Below are positions 42,320-49,971 of a stretch of 64,000 nt of DNA, one piece after another. Made by a program: the position numbers and the translations under genes. Source of the DNA: Streptomyces sp. CNH099. Lineage in GTDB: Bacteria; Actinomycetota; Actinomycetes; Streptomycetales; Streptomycetaceae. How positions within the stretch are numbered: the stretch's first letter is position 1; each line of letters begins with the position of its first letter. Location of the stretch: assembly GCA_000514715.1 (NCBI GenBank), contig AZWL01000012.1, positions 167,591 through 231,590 on the forward strand, in the 5' to 3' direction. The notes beneath the pieces are model-generated. The model ran no database searches and was not told where the DNA came from. It saw nothing but the letters and a program-made list of their open reading frames with translations.

Positions 42320-45300
42320 CTACCGGTTCGTCCGCAGCAGCGTGCGCATCGTCCGCATCGCCACCGACAGGTTCGCCAGGTCGAACGACTCCGAACGCTG
42401 GATCTCCTCCAGCGTGGTGCGCGCCCGGCCCAGGATCGCCGCGTTCTTGCCCTCCCACGCCTTGAAGCGCAGCTCCGGCGTCACGGTGTCGTCGCCCGCG
42501 TCCGGCTCCGCCGACAGCACGTCCGCGGTGAGCAGCGCGTGCGCCGCGTACAGGTCCTCGCGGATGGCCGCGCGGGCCATGGACTGCCACCGGTCGGCGC
42601 GCGGCAGCTCCACGATGCGGCCCATCAGCTTGCTGATGTGCAGCCGGTCGCCCAGGTCGTAGTACACCTCCGCGACGTCCAGCGGCCCGTGTCCGGTGCG
42701 GTCGGCGACGGCGACGATGTCCATCGTCGGGAACGCCGCCGAGAACGTGGCGACCCGCTGCGCCAGCTCGGCCGGGACGCCGCTGTCGGTCAGCTCGTTC
42801 TGGTTCCGCTCGTACCACTCCAGGTCCGCGCCGCGCAGCAGCTTCGGCAGCGCCGCCCAGACGCGCGCGACCCGCTCGCTGAAGAAGTCGATGGTCTCGC
42901 CCAGCTGCAGCGGCTGCGGACGGTTGTTGAGCAGCCAGCGGGTGGCGCGCTCGACCAGCCGGCGCGAGTGCAGCCGGATGCGGGTCTGGACGTCGGCGGC
43001 GATGACGTTGTCGAGGGTCTCGACCTCGTCCCAGAAGTCGCCGAGGTGGAAGATCGCGCGGGCCGCGGTGTGCGCCCGGACGATCTCCTCGGTCGACGCG
43101 CCGGTCTCCTCCTTCAGCCGGTGCACGAACGACGTGCCGCCGGTGTTGACGGTGTCGTTGACGAGCACCGTGGTGACGATCTCGCGGCGCAGCGCGTGCG
43201 TGCGGATCTGGTCGGGGAAGCGCTCGCGCAGCGGCCGGGGGAAGTACGCGAAGAGCAGCCGTTCCAGGTACGGGTCGTCCGGCAGCCCGGTGGCGACCAG
43301 TTCCTCCGCCGTGGTGATCTTCGTGTAGCCCAGCAGCACCGCCAGCTCGGGCTGGGTGAGGCCGAGGCCCGCGCCGAGGCGTTCGCGCATCTGCTTCTCG
43401 GTGGGCAGGAACTCCAGATCCCGGTCGAGCGCGCCCTCCTTGCTCAGCTTGCGCATGTACCGGTGGTGGGCCTGGAGCAGGCTCGGGGCCTGCGTGACGG
43501 CGTTGGCCAGGGCGGTGTTCTGCGCGTAGTTGTTGCGGAGGACCAGCGCGGCGACCTCGTCGGTCATCTCCTCCAGCAGCCGGTTGCGCTGCTTGACGGT
43601 CATGTCGCCGTCGTCGATGAGCCGGTTGAGCAGGATCTTGATGTTCACTTCGTGGTCGGACGTGTCCACACCCGCGCTGTTGTCGATCGCGTCGGTGTTG
43701 ATCCTGCCGCCCTGCCCCCCGGGGCCCCCGAGGCGCGCGAACTCGATCCGCCCCAGCTGCGTCGCCCCGAGGTTGCCGCCCTCGCCGACGACCCGCGCCC
43801 GCACGTCGACGCCGTCGACCCGGATCGCGTCGTTGGCCCGGTCGCCGGCGTCGGCCTGCGCCTCCGCCGAGGACTTCACGTACGTACCGATGCCGCCGTT
43901 CCACAGCAGGTCGACCGGCGCCTGGAGGATCGCCTTCATCAGCTCGGCGGGGGTCATCTTCGCGGCGCCGTCGGCGATGCCGAGCGCCCGGCGCATCTTC
44001 GCGTTCACCGGGATCGCCTTGGCCTTGCGGGAGAACACCCCGCCGCCGTCGGAGAGCTTGGCGGTGTCGTAGTCCTCCCAGGAGGAGCGCGGCAGCTCGA
44101 ACAGCCGGCGGCGCTCGGCGTAGGAGACGGCCGGGTCCGGGTCGGGGTCGACGATGATGTGCCGGTGGTCGAAGGCGGCGACCAGCCGGGTGTGCTCGCT
44201 GAGCAGCATGCCGTTGCCGAAGACGTCGCCGGACATGTCGCCGATGCCGACGGCGGTGAAGTCCTCCGTCTGGCAGTCCACGCCCAGCTCGCGGAAGTGC
44301 CGCTTGACCGACTCCCAGGCGCCGCGGGCGGTGATGCCCATGCCCTTGTGGTCGTATCCGGCGGAGCCGCCGGAGGCGAAGGCGTCGCCGAGCCAGAAGC
44401 CGTACGAGACGGCGACCTCGTTGGCGATGTCGGAGAAGGTCGCGGTGCCCTTGTCGGCGGCGACGACGAGGTACGTGTCGTCCTCGTCGTGCCGTACGAC
44501 GTTCTCGGGGTGCACGACCTCGCCGCCGACGAGGTTGTCGGTGATGTCGAGCATGCCGTAGATGAACGTCTTGTAGCAGGCGATGCCCTCGGCCAGCCAG
44601 GCGTCGCGGTCCGCCGACGGGTCCGGCAGCCGCTTGCCGACGAAGCCGCCCTTGGCGCCGACCGGGACGATGACGGTGTTCTTCACCTCCTGCGCCTTGA
44701 CCAGGCCGAGGATCTCGGTGCGGAAGTCCTCGCGCCGGTCGGACCAGCGCAGCCCGCCGCGCGCGACCTTGCCGAAGCGCAGGTGGACGCCCTCGACGCG
44801 CGGCGAGTACACCCAGATCTCGTACGCCGGGCGCGGCTCGGGCAGTCCGGGGATGGCCTGCGGGTCGAGCTTCAGCGAGAGGTACGAGTGACAGCGGCCG
44901 TGCTTGTCGTTCTGGAAGTAGTTCGTGCGCAGCGTGGCCCGGATGACGGTGAGGAACGAGCGCAGGATGCGGTCCTCGTCGAGGGAGGCCACCTGGTCCA
45001 GTGCGCCGTTGACCTCCTCCAGGATGCCGTCGGTCAGCTCCCGCCCGGCGTGCTGCCGCTCCGGCGCCATGCGCGCCTCGAAGAGGCTCACCAGCAGCCG
45101 GGTGGTGTGCACGTTGGTGCGGAGGGTGTCCTCCATGTACGCCTGGCTGAACTTCGAGCCGGCCTGGCGCAGGTAGCGGGCATACGCGCGCAGCACCATC
45201 GCCTGCCGCCACGTCAGCCCGGCGACGGGCACGAGGGCGTTGAGCCCGTCGTCCTCCGCCTCGCCGTTCCACACCGCGGCGAACGTCTCCTGGAAGCGCT

Positions 45301-47311
45301 CGCGCGCGTCCTCGCCGACCTCCAGGCCGCCGCCGTTCTGCGACGGCGGGAACTGCAGCCCGAAGTCCGACACCCAGGCGTCGGAGCCGTCGGCGCAGCG
45401 CAGCACGTACGGCCGCTCCTCGGCGACCTCGACACCGAGGTTGTGCAGCACGGGCAGCACCCGGGTGAGCGAGAACGGCGCGCCCGCCCCGTACACCTTC
45501 AGCCGGCGCTCGTTGGGCGCGGCGCCCACCGGCTCGTACAGGCTGAGCGCGAACGTCTCGGTGCCTCCCCGGGAGCTGAGCTTCTCGAAGTGCTGCAGGT
45601 CGGAGACGGCGGTGCGGGGGGCGAAGTTCTCCTTGTAGCCCTCGGGGAAGGCGCCGGCGTAGCGGTGGGTCAGCTCGGCGGCGCGCTCCTCGCCGAACTC
45701 GGCGATGAGCGCCTCGTTGAAGCCGTCGTTCCAGGAGCGGGAGGCGTCGGCGAGGCGGGTCTCGATGCGGTGGACGTCGGACTCGGTCAGCTCGCGCAGC
45801 TCGGTGCCGGGCTGGACGCGGACGACGAAGTGCAGCCGGGACAGGACGGACTCGGTGTTCCATGCGGTGAAGTCGACGGAGGTGCCGCCCAGCTCCTCCT
45901 TGAGGATGTCGATCAGGCGCAGCCGCACGGTGGTGGTGTAGCGGTCGCGCGGCAGGTAGACGAGGGCGGAGTAGTAGCGCCCGTACTCCTCCTGCCGCAG
46001 GAACAGCCGCAGCCTGCGGCGTTCCTGCAGATACAGCACGCTGGTGACGATGGACTTCAGTTCCCCGACGGGGATCTGGAAGAGTTCGTCGCGCGGATAC
46101 GTCTCCAGGATCTGCAGCAGGTCGCGGCCGTCGTGGCTGTGGGGCGTGAAGCCCGCGCGGCTGAGGACCTCGGCGACCTTGCGGCGGACGACGGGCACGC
46201 GGCGTACGGACTCGGTGTACGCGGCGGAGGAGAACAGGCCGAGGAAGCGCCGCTCGCCGACGACGTTGCCGTCGGCGTCGAACTTCTTCACGCCGACGTA
46301 GTCGAGGTAGGCCGGGCGGTGCACGGTGGCGCGGCTGTTGGCCTTGGTGAGCACCAGCATGCGGTGCTCGCGGGCCTTGGCGCGGACGTCGGCCGGCAGC
46401 CGGTGGAAGGACTCGGAGGCGGGCTGCGGCTTGCCGTCGTCCTCGGCGTGCGCGGCGTGGGCGGGGTCGGCCCGCAGGATGCCGAGGCCGGTGCCGGGGA
46501 CGGCGGTCAGCTCCTCGCCGTCGCTGTTGACCGTCAGGTCGTACTCGCGGTAGCCCAGGAAGGTGAAGTGGTCCGCGGCGAGCCAGCGCAGCAGCTCCCG
46601 GGCCTCCTCGACCTCCTGCGTGGGCATGTCGTCCGGCAGCGGCTCCTCGTCGAGGTCGTCGGCGATCCGCAGCGCGGAGTCGCGCATCTTCTGCCAGTCC
46701 TCGACGGCCTCGCGGGCGTCCGACAGCACCCGCAGCAGGTCGGCGGTGATCTGCTTGAGGTCGCTGCGGTCGGACTCGCGGTCGATCTCGACGTGGATCC
46801 ACGACTCGATGACGGCGTCGTGCGGCAGGTCCTCCAGACCGCGGGCGTACGGCGGCGCGGCGTTCGGGTCGCGGCCGGCGTCCAGCACCTCCAGCAGGCG
46901 GCCGGTGACGTCCCGGCGGACGACGATCTGCGGGTGGATCACCAGGTGGATGCCGCGGCCCTGACGGGACAGCTCGTTGGTGACGGAGTCCACCAGGAAC
47001 GGCATGTCGTCCGTTACCACCTCCACGACGCTGTGGCTGGACGTCCAGCCGTTCTCCTCGACCGTGGGGGTGTGCACGCGCACGTTGGCGGTGCCCTGCG
47101 GGCGGTTCTGGGCCAGGCGGAAGTGGGAGAGCGCCGCGCCGAAGAGGTCGACCGGGTCGCGGCCGAGCAGGTCCTCGGGCGCGGTGTGCAGGTAGTAGCG
47201 CTGGAGGTACGCGTCGAGGGTGTCGGGGGCCAATCCCCCCTCACCCGTCCCGTCCACCCGCACGGCGCGCGCGAGCAGCTCGTTCTTGGCTTCATCCAGC
47301 TTGGTCTGCAT
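42320..47311 (-). CDS. gdhB: NAD-specific glutamate dehydrogenase, large (about 180-kDa) class
   Basis: The 1663-residue enzyme oxidises L-glutamate to 2-oxoglutarate and ammonium with NAD. It matches the length and motifs of the Streptomyces GDH180 class: a long N-terminal regulatory region (ACT-like parts in the first 500 residues), the catalytic core with GGLRWSDRREDFRTEILGLV and KNTVIVPVGAKGGFVGK (about 850-890; lysines bind glutamate), the NAD-binding GDMSGDVFGNG, and a C-terminal helical region. The start is ATG 47309-47311. It is a single-gene unit with a 508-bp upstream gap. The symbol follows S. coelicolor usage as I recall it. Confidence 0.95.
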   Translation of the reverse strand: MQTKLDEAKNELLARAVRVDGTGEGGLAPDTLDAYLQRYYLHTAPEDLLGRDPVDLFGAALSHFRLAQNRPQGTANVRVHTPTVEENGWTSSHSVVEVVTDDMPFLVDSVTNELSRQGRGIHLVIHPQIVVRRDVTGRLLEVLDAGRDPNAAPPYARGLEDLPHDAVIESWIHVEIDRESDRSDLKQITADLLRVLSDAREAVEDWQKMRDSALRIADDLDEEPLPDDMPTQEVEEARELLRWLAADHFTFLGYREYDLTVNSDGEELTAVPGTGLGILRADPAHAAHAEDDGKPQPASESFHRLPADVRAKAREHRMLVLTKANSRATVHRPAYLDYVGVKKFDADGNVVGERRFLGLFSSAAYTESVRRVPVVRRKVAEVLSRAGFTPHSHDGRDLLQILETYPRDELFQIPVGELKSIVTSVLYLQERRRLRLFLRQEEYGRYYSALVYLPRDRYTTTVRLRLIDILKEELGGTSVDFTAWNTESVLSRLHFVVRVQPGTELRELTESDVHRIETRLADASRSWNDGFNEALIAEFGEERAAELTHRYAGAFPEGYKENFAPRTAVSDLQHFEKLSSRGGTETFALSLYEPVGAAPNERRLKVYGAGAPFSLTRVLPVLHNLGVEVAEERPYVLRCADGSDAWVSDFGLQFPPSQNGGGLEVGEDARERFQETFAAVWNGEAEDDGLNALVPVAGLTWRQAMVLRAYARYLRQAGSKFSQAYMEDTLRTNVHTTRLLVSLFEARMAPERQHAGRELTDGILEEVNGALDQVASLDEDRILRSFLTVIRATLRTNYFQNDKHGRCHSYLSLKLDPQAIPGLPEPRPAYEIWVYSPRVEGVHLRFGKVARGGLRWSDRREDFRTEILGLVKAQEVKNTVIVPVGAKGGFVGKRLPDPSADRDAWLAEGIACYKTFIYGMLDITDNLVGGEVVHPENVVRHDEDDTYLVVAADKGTATFSDIANEVAVSYGFWLGDAFASGGSAGYDHKGMGITARGAWESVKRHFRELGVDCQTEDFTAVGIGDMSGDVFGNGMLLSEHTRLVAAFDHRHIIVDPDPDPAVSYAERRRLFELPRSSWEDYDTAKLSDGGGVFSRKAKAIPVNAKMRRALGIADGAAKMTPAELMKAILQAPVDLLWNGGIGTYVKSSAEAQADAGDRANDAIRVDGVDVRARVVGEGGNLGATQLGRIEFARLGGPGGQGGRINTDAIDNSAGVDTSDHEVNIKILLNRLIDDGDMTVKQRNRLLEEMTDEVAALVLRNNYAQNTALANAVTQAPSLLQAHHRYMRKLSKEGALDRDLEFLPTEKQMRERLGAGLGLTQPELAVLLGYTKITTAEELVATGLPDDPYLERLLFAYFPRPLRERFPDQIRTHALRREIVTTVLVNDTVNTGGTSFVHRLKEETGASTEEIVRAHTAARAIFHLGDFWDEVETLDNVIAADVQTRIRLHSRRLVERATRWLLNNRPQPLQLGETIDFFSERVARVWAALPKLLRGADLEWYERNQNELTDSGVPAELAQRVATFSAAFPTMDIVAVADRTGHGPLDVAEVYYDLGDRLHISKLMGRIVELPRADRWQSMARAAIREDLYAAHALLTADVLSAEPDAGDDTVTPELRFKAWEGKNAAILGRARTTLEEIQRSESFDLANLSVAMRTMRTLLRTNR

Positions 47312-47819
47312 GGTCCTCAGGCTCCTGTCGCGCGCCGTTGCGTGACGGTTCTGGTGGGCCGGGGGGTCTCCCCGGCCCTGCTGACGGCGGGCACGGCGCC
47401 GCGGCCCGGATGACTCCGGGCCTCGCGCGGCGGCGTGCCGGAACGGGGAAAGGCGCCGGTCCGCTTCCGGCCATCATCCGGCGGCGGTACCGGTTTCGCC
47501 GATCAGCCGTCCCCCGGGTGGTGCCCCCGGCGCCGGCCGACGCCGGGAGGAACGCGGTGGGGGCCCCTCGGGCCCCACCCCCGTCGCCCCGGTGGGATAT
47601 CGGGCTGATCACGCCCACTAACCTATCTCCTTGGCACCGGGCGGCGTCCACGTCCGAATGTGTACAAACACAGCGCCGGTTCTTTGCCGATCTGCACAGC
47701 TTCTCCAGCCTGCAGATGCGGCCTTCACCTGGACTAAAGGCTTCCGTATGGCCCGGAGCAAGGCGGTGTTCACCGGTGGCGAACGTCACCCCCGGGGCGT
47801 ACGCCCGGTCCGGCCGCGG
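47312..47819. other. 508-bp gap between gdhB and the HAD phosphatase gene
   Basis: No credible gene. It should hold the gdhB promoter. A hairpin at 47556-47579 may end the HAD transcript. An imperfect dyad TGTGTTTGTACACA on the minus strand (about 47660-47673) and the AT-richer stretch 47595-47640 are the only other visible structure. Confidence 0.5.
47556..47579 (-). terminator. Probable hairpin terminator after the HAD gene
   Basis: GGTGGGGGCCC pairs with GGGCCCCACC (one bulged G, 3-nt loop). It lies downstream of the HAD stop on the minus strand, though 240 bp away. Confidence 0.45.
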
Positions 47820-48473
47820 CTACGCCGCCAGCTCGTCCGCGGCCGCGACCGCCTCCGCCAGGCTGTCCACCACCGGGACGCCCGCGGCCTCCAGGCTGGC
47901 CCGGCTGTGCGAACCGCCGGTGTAGAGCACGGCGCGTACGCCCGCGTGCCGCGCGGCCGTGGCGTCGTCCACCGCGTCCCCGATGACGACCGTGCGGGAC
48001 GGGTCTATGCCCTGCAGCGCGCCGAGGTGGCGCACCATGTGCGTCGTCTTGCCGCCGTCGGACGGGCCGGTGCGGCCGTCGATCCGGACGAAGTGGTCCG
48101 CGATGCCGTGCGAGCGCACGATCGGCAGCAGTTGCTCGTGCGGCGCGAGCGAGCACAGCGACTGCGTCTGCCCCGCGGACCGCCGCTGCGCCAGCAGCTC
48201 CGCCGCGCCCTCGGCGAGGGCGGCCTCCTCGGCCCGCACCCAGTAGTGCCGGTGGAAGGCCTCGTCCATGACCTCCCACTCCTCGGGCGTCGGCAGCCGG
48301 CCCATCAGCCGCTCGTAGAACCGCGGCACCGGGACGCAGTACAGCTCGCGGTAGCGCTCCAGGGTGATCGGGGGCAGGCCCAGCTCGGTGAACGAGGCGT
48401 TCGTCGCCTCGATCACCGCGTGGATGTCGTGGAAGAGGGTGCCGTTCCAGTCCCAGACGAGATGTGTACGCAC
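47820..48473 (-). CDS. HAD-superfamily hydrolase (phosphatase)
   Basis: The 217-residue protein has motif I WDWNGTLFHD (nucleophile aspartate at the first D), a helical cap (about 15-90), motif II SLCSLAP, motif III GGKTTHMVRHL and motif IV VVIGDAVDDATAA. This is the haloacid dehalogenase fold of phosphoglycolate-type phosphatases; the substrate is not predictable. The asparagine in DWNGT replaces the more common aspartate of DxDGT and is seen in some actinobacterial relatives. GTG 48471-48473 is chosen because homology starts there. Confidence 0.85.
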   Translation of the reverse strand: MRTHLVWDWNGTLFHDIHAVIEATNASFTELGLPPITLERYRELYCVPVPRFYERLMGRLPTPEEWEVMDEAFHRHYWVRAEEAALAEGAAELLAQRRSAGQTQSLCSLAPHEQLLPIVRSHGIADHFVRIDGRTGPSDGGKTTHMVRHLGALQGIDPSRTVVIGDAVDDATAARHAGVRAVLYTGGSHSRASLEAAGVPVVDSLAEAVAAADELAA

Positions 48474-48519
48474 CCCAGAACGGTAACCGGCCGGTGTGAC
48501 AACCGGGCCGGAAGGCCGC

Positions 48520-49035
48520 TCAGCCGACGAGGTTCCCGATCTCCTGTACGCCGTACCAGAGCAGTTCGTGGTCCTCCGCGCCGTCGACCGTGAACCGCGC
48601 ATCCTCGTCGAGGGCACCGCCGGCGTCCGCGGCGCCGAGTGCGGCCACGGCCGCCGCGACGTCGGCCGCCGCGTCGTCCGCGTCCACGTGCACCGCCGCC
48701 GCCAGCCTCAGCGGCACCGCCGCGCCGACGCGCACCTCGCCGACCGCGGCGGGGTCGAGCCCGCGGTCGGGGTCGGCCGTCGCGGCGCCGTCGGGCAGCT
48801 CCGCGGCGACCACGACCCGCCGCGGCGGGGCGCCGGGGGTGAGCGCCAGCAGCCGCAGCGACGCCTGGGCGGCCCGGGTCAGCGCCGCGTACTCCAGCTC
48901 CTCCAGGTTGTCGGAGACGTACCACTCGCGCAGCGCCGGCGTCACGGCGTAGGCCGGCAGCGGCGCCGGGCCCAGCTCGCCGGCCTCGTGCGCCCGTGCC
49001 AGGCCGGGCAGGGTCAGGGGGACGTACACGCGCAT
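48520..49035 (-). CDS. DUF6912-like conserved actinobacterial protein
   Basis: This 171-residue protein starts MRVYVPLTLPGLARA and continues with a Tyr/Asp/Leu-rich helix and alternating strand segments (RRVVVAAELPD, VGAAVPLRLAAAVHVD). The opening is what I recall for DUF6912 proteins, conserved near secA in actinobacteria; no function is established. It is soluble, with no membrane segment or catalytic motif. It lies 46 bp upstream of the HAD gene in the same orientation, so the two may be co-transcribed. Confidence 0.7.
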   Translation of the reverse strand: MRVYVPLTLPGLARAHEAGELGPAPLPAYAVTPALREWYVSDNLEELEYAALTRAAQASLRLLALTPGAPPRRVVVAAELPDGAATADPDRGLDPAAVGEVRVGAAVPLRLAAAVHVDADDAAADVAAAVAALGAADAGGALDEDARFTVDGAEDHELLWYGVQEIGNLVG

Positions 49036-49280
49036 GGGCGAACTATACGGCCGCGGTCCCCCGTCCGAGTGGGTTGCCCGCGCCCGAGCGCGACGGCGTC
49101 GTGTGCGACGGCCGCCGCAGGCGGGGCGGGGGTTCCGGCCGGGGGCCGGACAGCGGGAGTCACCCGGATAGGTGAATCTCGCGGTGCCGCTCGGGAGAGG
49201 GCGGCGGGCGTTGCGGGCCGCCGGGAGCCACCGGTAGACCTGCGGGCACCGCGAACCACGCGCATCACGGGGGTGACAGC

Positions 49281-49907
49281 GTGACGACCACAGACGCCCG
49301 GCCGGAGCACCGACCAGAGCACCGGACACCGCACGGGCCGCCGCAGGAGACGCCGGACGAGCCGATCCCGAACGCCGTCCACGAGCCGGCGCACAGCCCC
49401 GCGCAGGGGCCCGCGCGGCGGACACCGCAGCCGGCGGCCGCGCGCCCGCGCCGGTCGCGCGGCCGTACGGGCCCGCCGGGCCGCCGCGACACCCGCCGGC
49501 CCGACCGCCCGCCCGCGCGCCGCCCGTCCGGGGAGCTGCGGCCGCACGAGTGGTTCGCCGAACGGCTGGTCCTCGCGCTCAGCGGGCAGCGGCCGATGCA
49601 CTGGCTGCTGGGCCACACCACCGGCCGCGCGTACGACCAACTCGCCGCGTTCGCCGACGCGCTGCCGCTCCGCGCCGGCCCGCGCCCGCAGCTGCGGGCG
49701 TGCGGCTACTGCCGGCCGGCGCCGGATGTCATCGAGGCGTTCGCCCGCGTCGCCGTGGGCGACCGGCTGCGGGCGCTGGCCTTCCGGCTGGAGCTGGGCC
49801 CGGACCGCCGCTGGCGCTGCGCCGCGGTCGAGGTGGGCCCGCAGGCGGCGGGCCCCCCGGAAACCCCGGGAGCGCCGTACGGAGCCGTGGCGGCCCCGTA
49901 CGGGTGA
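49281..49907 (+). CDS. Rv3235-like conserved protein
   Basis: This 208-residue protein has a disordered Pro/Arg-rich first half (1-90) and a conserved C-terminal part (about 93-190; EWFAERLVLALSGQRPMHWLLGHTT, then a small beta sheet ending RWRCAAVEVGP). Rv3235-type proteins sit next to secA in mycobacteria and streptomycetes, and the location agrees. The function is unknown; a binding or accessory role near secretion is only a guess. The start is GTG 49281, preceded by GGGGGTGAC. Confidence 0.75.
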   Translation: MTTTDARPEHRPEHRTPHGPPQETPDEPIPNAVHEPAHSPAQGPARRTPQPAAARPRRSRGRTGPPGRRDTRRPDRPPARRPSGELRPHEWFAERLVLALSGQRPMHWLLGHTTGRAYDQLAAFADALPLRAGPRPQLRACGYCRPAPDVIEAFARVAVGDRLRALAFRLELGPDRRWRCAAVEVGPQAAGPPETPGAPYGAVAAPYG

Positions 49908-49971
49908 GGTGACACGACGGCGGGGCCGGCCCCACGGGACCGGCCCCGCCGTACGGCGTCGTGCTACGGCG

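Noticed and set aside
42539..47413. A 1624-codon open frame on the plus strand opposite gdhB
   Set aside because: It is a mirror frame created by very high GC bias. Its translation is Val/Asp/Arg/Leu-rich without domains, whereas the minus strand encodes a complete glutamate dehydrogenase.
47338..47925. Possible genes in the gap upstream of gdhB
   Set aside because: All frames are Arg/Ala/Pro-rich, lack ribosome binding sites and overlap the expected promoter and HAD terminator.
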